A DNA stretch of 64,000 nt from JAIVGV01 sp036389335 (GTDB lineage Bacteria > Acidobacteriota > Blastocatellia > Pyrinomonadales > Pyrinomonadaceae). The notes below the pieces were generated by a model. The model made no database searches and was not told the DNA's origin. It was given only the letters and a program-made list of their open reading frames with translations. The position numbers and the translations under genes are program-made. Of the stretch, positions 47,746 to 54,773 are shown piece by piece (position 1 is the stretch's first letter; each line of letters starts with the position of its first letter). The stretch is from contig DASVQC010000077.1 in assembly GCA_036389335.1 (NCBI GenBank), forward strand, positions 1 through 64,000, read 5' to 3'.

Positions 47746-50316
47746 ATGAGACTCCACAGACAACCTTCCAAAACGCTCTCGCTGCTGACCGGCCTCTCGA
47801 TGCTCTTCCCGCTCTGCGCGGGCATCGTCTTAAGCGACAGCGCCTCCGCCCAGACCCACCACAAGATCGGCGAGAAGACGCGCGCCTCAGCCGCCGCGTC
47901 GAAGACGCCGGCGCTATCGCGCTACGCGCGCGACCTGACGGCGGCGGCGCGCCACGGCGAACTCCCCCCCACCGCCGCCGTCTCGAAAGCTCTGCGCCGC
48001 ACGGCGAACCTCCTCGCGCGCGAGAACGCCAACCCCGTCATCATCGACGACGAGGGCGCGACGACGAACGCGCTCGTCGAGGCTCTGGCGAACGAGATCG
48101 CGCGCGGCGACGCGCCCGCCCCCCTGCGCGGCAAGCAGGTCTTCCGCCTCGACACCGGCGCGCTGCTCGACGGCGCGAGCAGCATCGAGGAGTTCGAGGC
48201 CCACCTGCGCGCGGTCCTCTCCGAAGTCGAGGCGGCGCGCGGCACCGTCATCCTCTTCGTCGATCAGACGACGACGCTCGTCGGCGCGAACGCCGCGCAC
48301 GGCGCGAACGCCTCGCGGATGATCGTGGACGCGCTCGCCGCTGGCACGCTGCGAGTCGTCGGCGCGGCCTCGTCGAGCGAGTTCGATCAGTTCATCGCGT
48401 CCGACGCGAAGCTCAAGAGCCTCTTCCGGCCCGTGCCCGTCGATCCTTCCGCCGAAGGCGCGGACGAAGACGCCTCGGACGCGGGCGAAGGCGGCGCGGA
48501 TTTCGCGGGCGTCAACGTGTCGCCCGAGCTGCGGGACGTGATCGACGCGGGCGGCCAGCGCAAAGAGCGCGCCCGCCTCGTCGTCCAGACGGGCGACGCG
48601 GACGCGCTGCGCTCGCTGCTGGCGTCGAGCGGCGGTCGCGTCGTCGGCTCGATGCCGCGGCTCGGCGCGGTCGAGGTCGAAGCGCCCGTCGCGGCGGTTC
48701 GGAAACTCGCCGGCCTCGGCGGCGTCCGCTACGTCTCGCTCGACGCCGAGGTGCGCCCGCTCGGCAGCCACCTGACGCGCACGACCGGCACGGAGGAGAC
48801 GCGCCGACAGCACACGCCGGGCGAGGGCGCGCCCTTCGCGCTCGACGGCACGGGCGTCGGCATCGCCGTCATCGACTCGGGCGTCGATCCGCGCCACGTC
48901 GCCTTCACCGATCAGCGCGGCACGAGATCGCGCATCGTCTACAGTCAGGACTTCACGGGCGAGGGGCGCACCGACGATCCTTACGGGCACGGCACGCACG
49001 TCGCCTCCATCGCCGCCGGTAACGCGCGCGTCGCGGGCGGCGTCTACGTCGGCATCGCGCCCAACGCCGACATCATCAACCTGCGCGTGCTCAACTCGCA
49101 GGGCGCGGGCACGGTCTCGGCCACCCTGCGCGCGCTCGACTGGGTGCTCGCCAACCGCGCCGCCTACAACGTCCGCGTCGTCAACATGAGTCTGGGGATG
49201 CCCGCGCTCAGCTCCTACCGCAACGATCCGCTCTGCCGCGCCGTCCGCAAGCTGGTGGACGCCGGGGTGGTCGTCGTCGCCGCCGCGGGCAACAGCGGCA
49301 CGAACGCCGCGGGGCAGAAGGTCTACGGGCAGATTCACGCGCCGGGCAACGAGCCCTCGGCGCTCACCGTCGGCGCGTCGAACACCTTCGGCACCGACTC
49401 GCGCGCCGACGACGCGATGGCCTCCTTCAGCTCGCACGGGCCGACGCGAAGCTACTGGACGGACCCGAACGGCGCGCGCCACTATGACAATTTGATCAAG
49501 CCCGATGTGGTCGCCCCCGGCAACAGGATCGTCGCCGCCGAGTCCGCCGACAACATGCTCATCAGGGAGAAGCCCTCGCTCGACCTCAACGTGAGCCTCG
49601 ACAAGACGCGCAACTACATGCTGCTGAACGGCTCGTCGATGGCCGCGCCGGTGGCGGCGGGCGCGGCGGCGCTGATGTTCCAGCTCAACCCGCGGCTCAC
49701 GCCGAACCTCGTCAAGGCGACGCTCATGTACACGTCGCAGCAGTTGCGCGGCGCGAACTACCTTGAGCAGGGCGCGGGCGAACTGAACGTCGCGGGCGCG
49801 GTCGAGCTGGCGAAGCTCGTCCGCACGGATTTGAATAACTCGACGCCGCTCGGCGCGCCGCTGCTCACCTCGCCGCTGCCCGCGCCCTACACGACGGTCT
49901 CCTCCTACACCTTCCGCTGGTCGGGCGGCATCATCCTCAACTACGGCTACGCCACCGGCACGGCTCTCGTCACGCAGTACCAGCGCATCTACGGGCTCGG
50001 CGTCCTCATCGGCGACGGCGTCCTCGTCGGCGACGGGGTTTTAGTCGGCGACGCGACGATGCTCACGAACGGCGTGCTCGTCGGCGACGGCGTGCTCGTC
50101 GGCGACGGCAGCCCCTTCCTCAGCTCGAAGAGCCTGCTCGGAAGCGGCGTGCTGGTCGGCGACGGCGTGTTAGTCGGCGACGGCGTGCTCGTCGGCGACG
50201 GCGTGCTGGTGGGCGACGCCGTGACGCAGGCGCAGTCCGCGATGCGGGAAGGCGACGCCACCACCGAGTTGGAGATCGTGACCGACGACGGGACTGATTG
50301 CCCTAGTGACTACTAA
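47746..50316 (+). CDS. Exported subtilisin-like (S8) serine protease with GVLVGD-repeat tail
   Basis: An 856-residue protein. A signal segment (LLTGLSMLFPLCAGIVLS) and a pro-region (about residues 30-360, which includes a ClpB-like acidic alpha/beta stretch and an inhibitor-type RLGAVEVEAPVAAVRKLAGL) come first. The catalytic domain has Asp377 (VIDSGVDP), His415 (GHGTHVASI) and Ser631 (NGSSMAAPVAAG). After about residue 755 come ten hexapeptide-like GVLVGD units, interrupted by TMLTN and SPFLSSKSLL inserts, then an acidic tail. The repeat would suit a thin beta-helix. It is preceded by a sigma54-like promoter. An exported degradative or processing role is expected; the target is unknown. Confidence 0.92.
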   Translation: MRLHRQPSKTLSLLTGLSMLFPLCAGIVLSDSASAQTHHKIGEKTRASAAASKTPALSRYARDLTAAARHGELPPTAAVSKALRRTANLLARENANPVIIDDEGATTNALVEALANEIARGDAPAPLRGKQVFRLDTGALLDGASSIEEFEAHLRAVLSEVEAARGTVILFVDQTTTLVGANAAHGANASRMIVDALAAGTLRVVGAASSSEFDQFIASDAKLKSLFRPVPVDPSAEGADEDASDAGEGGADFAGVNVSPELRDVIDAGGQRKERARLVVQTGDADALRSLLASSGGRVVGSMPRLGAVEVEAPVAAVRKLAGLGGVRYVSLDAEVRPLGSHLTRTTGTEETRRQHTPGEGAPFALDGTGVGIAVIDSGVDPRHVAFTDQRGTRSRIVYSQDFTGEGRTDDPYGHGTHVASIAAGNARVAGGVYVGIAPNADIINLRVLNSQGAGTVSATLRALDWVLANRAAYNVRVVNMSLGMPALSSYRNDPLCRAVRKLVDAGVVVVAAAGNSGTNAAGQKVYGQIHAPGNEPSALTVGASNTFGTDSRADDAMASFSSHGPTRSYWTDPNGARHYDNLIKPDVVAPGNRIVAAESADNMLIREKPSLDLNVSLDKTRNYMLLNGSSMAAPVAAGAAALMFQLNPRLTPNLVKATLMYTSQQLRGANYLEQGAGELNVAGAVELAKLVRTDLNNSTPLGAPLLTSPLPAPYTTVSSYTFRWSGGIILNYGYATGTALVTQYQRIYGLGVLIGDGVLVGDGVLVGDATMLTNGVLVGDGVLVGDGSPFLSSKSLLGSGVLVGDGVLVGDGVLVGDGVLVGDAVTQAQSAMREGDATTELEIVTDDGTDCPSDY

Positions 50317-51295
50317 GACTGACCGCGAAGATCGGCAACCCGCCCCGACCGGCACGCCGCAAAAGACCCAAGTGGTAGCAGCCATGCTCAACACTTCAAC
50401 CGCAGAATGCACCATCGCCCCGGCGTTCTGGGCACCGCCGTCGCTCGAAGCGAACCTGAGCGCCGAGCCGCTCGCGGGCGCCGACGCGCCCGAAGCGCGC
50501 GCCTTCCTCGCCGAGCGCCCGCTGCACACGGTCATCATGTCGAGCCTGCTGCGCGACAACGGGGTCGAGAGCCCCTTGAACCGCGGCACGTTCTACGCCT
50601 GCCGCGACGAGCGCGGTCGTCTCGAAGGCGTCGCCCTCATCGGGCACGCCACGCTCGTCGAGGCGCGCACTGAGCGCGCTCTCGCCGCCTTCGCGCGCCT
50701 CGCGCAGGGCTGCCCCGGCACGCACATGATCATGGGCGAACAGGAGTTGATCGCGAACTTCTGGCGCGGCTACTCGGAGGCGGGTCAGGAGATGCGCCTC
50801 GCCTGCCGCGAGATGCTCTTCGAGCTGCGCTGCCCCGTCTCCGTCGGCGGGCACGTCGAAGGCTTGCGGCTCGCGTGCCTCGACGATCTCGAACTCGTCA
50901 TCCCCGTGCAGGCGGAATTGGCGCGCGAGGAGAGCGGCGTCGATCCGCGCGAGTCCGATCCCGAAGGCTTCCGCCGCCGCACGGCGCGGCGCATCGAGCA
51001 GGGCCGGACGTGGGTGTTGGTCGAGGGCGGGCGGCTCGCCTTCAAGGCCGAGGTGCAGTCGGAGACGCCCGAAGTCATCTACCTCGAAGGCATCTACGTC
51101 GCCCCGTCGGAGCGGCGCCGCGGTCTCGGCTCGCGCTGCCTGTCGCAGCTCTCTCGCGCGCTGCTCGGTCGCGCCGTCTCGCTCTGCCTGCTCGCCAACG
51201 AGCAGAACCGCGAGGCCCGCGACCTCTACCGCAAGGTCGGCTTCCGCTTCCGCTGCGTCTACGACACGATCTTCCTGCAGCGCAAGGCCAACTAA
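50306..51295 (+). CDS. GNAT-family acetyltransferase with N-terminal DUF4081-like region
   Basis: A protein of about 329 residues if started at GTG 50306 (overlapping the protease stop by 11 bp), or 303 from ATG 50384 (MLNTSTAE). The N-terminal half (AFLAERPLHTVIMSSLLRDN, AAFARLAQGC, MIMGEQELIANFW) resembles DUF4081. The C-terminal half is a GNAT fold with the acetyl-CoA loop YVAPSERRRGLGSRCL and the strand-helix LCLLANEQNREARDLYRKVG ending in VGFRFRC. The substrate is unknown. It shares a transcript with the protease and ends at a strong terminator. Confidence 0.88.
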   Translation: MTTKTDREDRQPAPTGTPQKTQVVAAMLNTSTAECTIAPAFWAPPSLEANLSAEPLAGADAPEARAFLAERPLHTVIMSSLLRDNGVESPLNRGTFYACRDERGRLEGVALIGHATLVEARTERALAAFARLAQGCPGTHMIMGEQELIANFWRGYSEAGQEMRLACREMLFELRCPVSVGGHVEGLRLACLDDLELVIPVQAELAREESGVDPRESDPEGFRRRTARRIEQGRTWVLVEGGRLAFKAEVQSETPEVIYLEGIYVAPSERRRGLGSRCLSQLSRALLGRAVSLCLLANEQNREARDLYRKVGFRFRCVYDTIFLQRKAN

Positions 51296-51319
51296 AGCTC
51301 GCCGCGCAAAGTGGCGCGC

Positions 51320-51364
51320 AAAAAAAGTCGCGGGCGAGCCGAAAGTCTCGCCCGCGACTTTTTT
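51320..51364. terminator. Bidirectional Rho-independent terminator
   Basis: AAAAAAAGTCGCGGGCGAG, an 8-nt loop, then CTCGCCCGCGACTTTTTT. The stem of GC-rich core plus A/T tails gives U-runs on both strands. It lies 25 bp after the GNAT stop codon and insulates the next locus. Confidence 0.93.
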
Positions 51365-51550
51365 CCACTTCGCCCCGCCCCCGCCGCGCCGCCGCGCCGC
51401 CCACTTAAGAAATTATTTTCGCGCGAGAATTTTACCGGCCAGTCCGCACGAACACGCCGCGCGCGACTCGCGCGACGCAGGCCGAGGCGACTTAAGAAGA
51501 GCACGCGCACGGGCTTGCGCGCGTCGTCTTCCGCGTCGAAAAAATGCGTT
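51365..51550. other. AT-rich gene-less leader region
   Basis: About 185 bp between the terminator and the palindrome. It is locally AT-rich (AAGAAATTATTTTCGCG near 51407) and has a TTCGCGCGA motif that recurs, in slightly changed form, at 51593 (ATTCGCGCGAAG). No gene is seen. Confidence 0.4.
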
Positions 51551-51578
51551 GAAAGTTATCCACATGTGGATAACTTTC
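51551..51578. promoter_or_regulatory. Perfect 28-bp palindrome of two DnaA-box consensus sequences
   Basis: The half-site GAAAGTTATCCACA is followed directly by its exact complement. Each half contains TTATCCACA, the consensus DnaA box, so two boxes face each other with no gap. It ends 39 bp upstream of the -35 element at 51617. It could be a DnaA- or repressor-bound operator. Confidence 0.7.
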
Positions 51579-51616
51579 GCGCCGAAATTTTATTCGCGCG
51601 AAGTGGAAAATAGCTG

Positions 51617-51645
51617 TTGACAGTGTTCGGTCGAGGGTGTATCTT
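51617..51645 (+). promoter_or_regulatory. Strong sigma70-type promoter of the structured RNA
   Basis: TTGACA (51617-51622), a 17-bp spacer and TATCTT (51640-51645), followed by no ribosome site or convincing ORF. A start near 51652 is expected. This is the best sigma70-like promoter in the window. Confidence 0.7.
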
Positions 51646-51651
51646 CCGCCT

Positions 51652-52118
51652 CCCGTTGCGACACTCAAGGGTTCGCAACCGACAGCGGGGAGAGGCGGAC
51701 GGAGGCGGCGACGCACCGTCCGGGTGACAAAGCAATCAGCGGTTAGTCGTTGTCACTGACGCCCGCTTCGCAGCCGAAAGGCTGGCTAGAGTGAGTCGGC
51801 AGACTCGCTCGAAGCGCCCGGATAAAAACGGGTGGCGCTCGCCGGAATTGATCAGCCAGCGAGAAGCGATGTCGTCCGGCGCAAGTCGGACCTCGTTCAG
51901 ACCGGAACGTAGACCGGCGGTGGAGGAAAGCCACCACAACAAAAACCGAATGGTACCGCGCCCTTCATTGCGGCGCGAACGGCTGGCGGCGACGCGAGCC
52001 GGGTGCCGACCGGGATCGCATGGCCTGCCGCTAGAGGCTCGACCCCGGGATACAAATCAGGCGGCCCCGCGCGTGTACAAGCCGGGACTGCCGCTCCCCT
52101 AGACCGCCTCGGCGGTTT
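51652..52118 (+). ncRNA. Candidate structured non-coding RNA (about 465 nt), family not recognised
   Basis: The transcript predicted from the 51617 promoter contains many well-formed stems: GTTGCGA/TCGCAAC; GGACGG/CCGTCC; GTGACAA/TTGTCAC; CAGCC-GAAA-GGCTG beside GAGTGAGTC/GACTCGCTC, both enclosed by CGCTTCG/CGAAGCG; CTCGC/GCGAG; GTCCG/CGGAC; GGTGG-AGGAAAG-CCACC; GCGCC/GGCGC. It ends near ACCGC-CTCG-GCGGTTTT (52103-52118), a modest terminator. Open frames here are short and unlike proteins. It does not carry the conserved cores of RNase P RNA, tmRNA, 6S or SRP RNA that I know. TGGTACCGCG at 51951 recalls a T-box, but no synthetase gene follows. Confidence 0.55.
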
Positions 52119-52186
52119 TCCGGAGTTAAGAGATTGCGCCGCGATAGCCTTCGGGCGGTCGCGGCGCAATTTCGCTTTTGCGCGCT

Positions 52187-52219
52187 AGTAAAAAGTCGAA
52201 AAGTAAAAAGTCGAAAAGT
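52187..52219. repeat. Tandem AGTAAAAAGTCGAAA repeat
   Basis: Two exact 15-bp units (52187-52201, 52202-52216) and a partial third end three bases before the arsR stop codon. The AT-rich composition stands out. Confidence 0.85.
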
Positions 52220-52221
52220 TC

Positions 52222-52620
52222 TCAGCCCGCCAACCCCTGCGGGCGCGGCGCGCCCTGAAGCTGCACGGGCAGCCGGGGCGCGCAGCACATCTTCACCAGC
52301 CGCTCGCGGTCGCGCTTCATCTCCCGCTCCTCGGCCAGCCACGCGCGCACCTCGCGGAAGACGCGCGCCGCCGGCTCGCTTTGCGGCTCGACGACGCGGT
52401 AGTGCATCCACTTCCCCTCCCTCCGCGACGCGACCACCCCGGCGCGGCGCAGGTAAGCCAGGTGGCGCGAGACCTTCGGCTGGCTCATCCCCAACACCTC
52501 GACGAAGAAGCAGACGCAGACCTCCTCGTCGCCCAGCAGGCCGAGCAGTCGCAGCCGCGTCCGGTCGGCCAGCGCGCGGTAGAACTGCTCCATGCCGATC
52601 TCTTTCACGGCCTTGCCCAT
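52222..52620 (-). CDS. arsR: ArsR/SmtB-family arsenic-responsive repressor
   Basis: A 132-residue winged-helix repressor. The core ALADRTRLRLLGLLGDEEVC leads into the As(III)-binding EVCVCFFVEVLGMSQPKVSR motif (Cys-Val-Cys at the start of the recognition-helix region), followed by the wing VVASRREGKWMHYRVV. A C-terminal VKMCCAPR supplies two more cysteines, possibly a third As ligand. ATG 52620 faces the divergent arsI gene at 52743. The shared 122-bp region contains a dyad over the -35 box, which suggests self-repression and control of arsI. Confidence 0.93.
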   Translation of the reverse strand: MGKAVKEIGMEQFYRALADRTRLRLLGLLGDEEVCVCFFVEVLGMSQPKVSRHLAYLRRAGVVASRREGKWMHYRVVEPQSEPAARVFREVRAWLAEEREMKRDRERLVKMCCAPRLPVQLQGAPRPQGLAG

Positions 52621-52654
52621 CTGTGTTTAAGACCTCCCCCGACGACCGGGACAA

Positions 52655-52690
52655 ATATGCCTTGACATATGTGTCGGCTTCGACTAACAT
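52655..52690 (+). promoter_or_regulatory. arsI promoter with ArsR-type operator
   Basis: TTGACA (52662-52667), 17 bp, TAACAT (52685-52690). The dyad ATATG-N6-CATAT (52655-52670) covers the -35 box, which is where an ArsR repressor would block transcription. The site is between arsR and arsI. Confidence 0.7.
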
Positions 52691-52699
52691 CCGGTTCAC

Positions 52700-52715
52700 A
52701 TTCGCGGAAGCGAAT
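52700..52715. promoter_or_regulatory. Second palindrome in the arsI leader
   Basis: ATTCGC-GGAA-GCGAAT is a perfect inverted repeat 10 bp downstream of the -10 box. It may be an additional operator or an RNA hairpin in the arsI leader. Confidence 0.45.
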
Positions 52716-52742
52716 ATATCACGGGCGAAAGGCGGGGCGGAA

Positions 52743-53276
52743 ATGGGAAACGGGAAGGCGGCGGCGGCGCAGGCGGTCAACACGCTGAAGGCTCACCTCG
52801 CGCTCAACGTGCGCAGCGTCGAGCGCAGCACGGACTTCTACCGGAGGATGCTCGGCATCGAGCCCGCGAAGGTGCGCCCCGGCTACGCGAAGTTCGACTC
52901 ACCGAACCCGCCGCTCAACCTCACGCTCAACGAAGTGCCCTTCCGGGACAGCGGCGCGCTCTCGCACCTCGGCATACAGGTCGCCTCGACCGAGGACGTG
53001 GCGCTGATGCGCCGGCGTTGGCGCGACGCCGGGCTCGCGACGCGCGACGAGATGCAGACCAACTGCTGCTACGCCCTGCAGGACAAGACCTGGGTGCGCG
53101 ACCCCGACGGCAACAACTGGGAGGCTTTCGTCGTCCTCGAAGACAACCTGCCGACGGCGACCAACTGCTGCGCGTCGAGCGACGGCGAACTCGTCTCGCT
53201 CGCCTCGGCCTGCGCCGCGGGCGAACTCGCCGAGACGCCTTCGTGCTGCGCGACCGCGGGCGCGAGCGTGACGTAA
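52743..53276 (+). CDS. arsI: ArsI/CadI-family VOC protein (C-As lyase type)
   Basis: A 177-residue protein starting at ATG 52743; longer in-frame ORF sequence upstream runs through the promoter and is rejected. The VOC fold opens with LKAHLALNVRSVERSTDFYR. The ArsI-defining vicinal cysteines are in MQTNCCYALQDKTWVRDPDG, with His candidates in LSHLGIQVAS and a final NNWEAFVVLED. ArsI removes organic groups from trivalent organoarsenicals with Fe(II) and O2; related CadI binds cadmium. The Cys-rich tail (NCCASS, CAAGEL, SCCATAG) could hold metal. The divergent arsR partner supports an arsenic role. Confidence 0.88.
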   Translation: MGNGKAAAAQAVNTLKAHLALNVRSVERSTDFYRRMLGIEPAKVRPGYAKFDSPNPPLNLTLNEVPFRDSGALSHLGIQVASTEDVALMRRRWRDAGLATRDEMQTNCCYALQDKTWVRDPDGNNWEAFVVLEDNLPTATNCCASSDGELVSLASACAAGELAETPSCCATAGASVT

Positions 53277-53311
53277 GTGTCCGCCCGATCTTGAGCGCGG
53301 CGGTAGGAAGG

Positions 53312-53405
53312 TTGACCGCGCGGGCGCAGAGGGCGTGGAGGGGGCGCGGAGTTGATATTTCTTCTCCGCGCCCCCTCCGCGTTTCTCCGCGTCCGCGCGG
53401 CGAGT
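53312..53405. repeat. Intergenic hairpin repeat, GGCGCAGAG family
   Basis: GACCGCGCGGGCGCAGAGGG on the left faces CTCCGCGTCCGCGCGGCGAG on the right, with GGGGGCGCGGAG / CTCCGCGCCCCC as the inner pair around TTGATATTTCTT. It lies between arsI and the WG-repeat gene; the rest of that 312-bp gap shows nothing else. Confidence 0.82.
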
Positions 53406-53588
53406 CATGGCCGTCTGCCGTTCGGCGGAGTTCTTTCGCGCGCCTTCCGTTGCCTTGACGCGCGTCAATCGCGAACCTTATCTTACGCGCTGAAGGCTAA
53501 ACGCCCGCGCGGCTTCCGCGAGCCTCGATAGAAACTCTTCCCGCGACCGAGTCAGGTTCTGAAGAAACAAAACGACAGAGGGTCTTCC

Positions 53589-54608
53589 GTGTCCGTTGCA
53601 AGGCGCGTCGTCGCGGCGCTCATCTTCTGCCTCCTCGCGCCCGCCGCCGCCGCGGTCTTCGCGCAGGCGGCGAAGCGCGAGCCGCCCGCGCTCTTCCCCG
53701 TCCGCCAGAATAACAAGTGGGGCTACATCGACCGCGCGGGCAAGCTCGTCGTCCCGGCGCGCTACGACGTGGCGTGGGACTTCTCCGAGGGGCTCGCCTA
53801 CGTCAAGACCGGCGACACGCGCGCCGTCATCGACCGTGCGGGCAAGGTCGTCTTCCAGCTCCAGCAGGTGGACATCGCGGGCTACTTCTCGGAAGGGCTC
53901 GCGCCCGTGCAGACGGCGAGCCAGCCGCCGCGCTTCGGCTTCGTCGATAAGACGGGCAGGCTCGTCATCAACACCGAGTACGACGCCGTGCGCGACTTCG
54001 AGGAGGGGCTCGCGCTCGTGATGGTCGGGCGTCTCTACGGCTTCATCGACAGGCGGGGCCGCACGGTCATCAAGCCGCAGTTCGAGAAGGCGGCGAGTTT
54101 TTCGGAGGGGCTCGCGCTCGTCGTCGTCGAGAACAAGATCGGCTTCATCGACAAGGCGGGCAAGTTCGTCATCAAGCCGCAGTACAACAACGGATCGAAC
54201 TTCTCGGAGGGGCTGGCCAACGTCGCCTCGGGCGGCGGCTACGGCTGCGTGGACAAGCGCGGCGCGATGGTCATCCCGGCGCAGGCGGGCTACGTCGGCT
54301 CGTTCGCGGAGGGGCTCGCTCCCGTCATCGTCTCGAACAAGTTCGGCTTCATCGACCGCACCGGCAGGCAGGTGATCGATCCGCAGTTGGACTGGGCGGC
54401 GGGCTTCAGCGAAGGGCTCGCGCGCGTGAAGGTGGGCGGCAAGGGCGGCGCGAAGTACGGCTTCATCGACCGCGCCGGGCGGCTCGTCATCCCCGCGCAG
54501 TTCGACAACGCCGCCGACTTCGCGGGCGGGCTCGCGCGCGTCTACGTCGGCGGCAAGCAGGGCTACATCGACCGCGCGGGCAAGTACGTCTGGCAGCCCT
54601 CCAAGTGA
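53589..54608 (+). CDS. Exported WG-repeat protein
   Basis: A 339-residue protein starting at GTG 53589 with GAGGG upstream. A signal peptide (VVAALIFCLLAPAAAAVFAQ) is followed by about seven WG-type repeats of the form GYIDRAGKLVVPARYDVAWD-FSEGLAYV, GFVDKTGRLVINTEYDAVRD-FEEGLALV and GFIDRTGRQVIDPQLDWAAG-FSEGLARV. Each unit has the FSEGLA plus DRAGK signature of WG (KWG) domains, which build a beta-repeat fold. The function is unknown; it is probably periplasmic or cell-surface. One unit (GGGYGCVDKRGAMVIPAQAG) is degenerate. Confidence 0.9.
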   Translation: MSVARRVVAALIFCLLAPAAAAVFAQAAKREPPALFPVRQNNKWGYIDRAGKLVVPARYDVAWDFSEGLAYVKTGDTRAVIDRAGKVVFQLQQVDIAGYFSEGLAPVQTASQPPRFGFVDKTGRLVINTEYDAVRDFEEGLALVMVGRLYGFIDRRGRTVIKPQFEKAASFSEGLALVVVENKIGFIDKAGKFVIKPQYNNGSNFSEGLANVASGGGYGCVDKRGAMVIPAQAGYVGSFAEGLAPVIVSNKFGFIDRTGRQVIDPQLDWAAGFSEGLARVKVGGKGGAKYGFIDRAGRLVIPAQFDNAADFAGGLARVYVGGKQGYIDRAGKYVWQPSK

Positions 54609-54773
54609 GCGTGCCCGCCCCCGGCGACTCGCGCCGCCGCGTTGTCGGAATTGACTCGGAATTGGCCGGCGGTCGGTGTATGATGCCGCGGGACAAAAAC
54701 CCTCCGCCCGCCGGGCGCGCCCGAACCGCACCCGCGGACACAAACAACGCTAGCAGACAAGTCGAGAACCCCC

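Noticed and set aside
47914..49482. Long minus-strand ORF opposite the S8 protease
   Set aside because: No motifs and a biased composition; the plus-strand protease has the catalytic triad and is clearly the real gene.
49989..50264. Short minus-strand ORF made of SPTSTPSPTNTP-like repeats
   Set aside because: It is simply the antisense reading of the GVLVGD repeat DNA.
51365..51650. Chromosomal origin (oriC)
   Set aside because: Only one pair of DnaA boxes is seen, with no dnaA, dnaN, gyrB or rpmH nearby and no cluster of boxes. A single palindrome does not make an origin.
51652..52118. RNase P RNA, tmRNA, 6S or SRP RNA as the identity of the structured locus
   Set aside because: The conserved cores I know for these RNAs (for example the RNase P GAGGAAAGTCC and ACAGAA segments, the tmRNA tRNA-like ends and tag frame) are not present; GGTGGAGGAAAGCCACC here is a simple hairpin.
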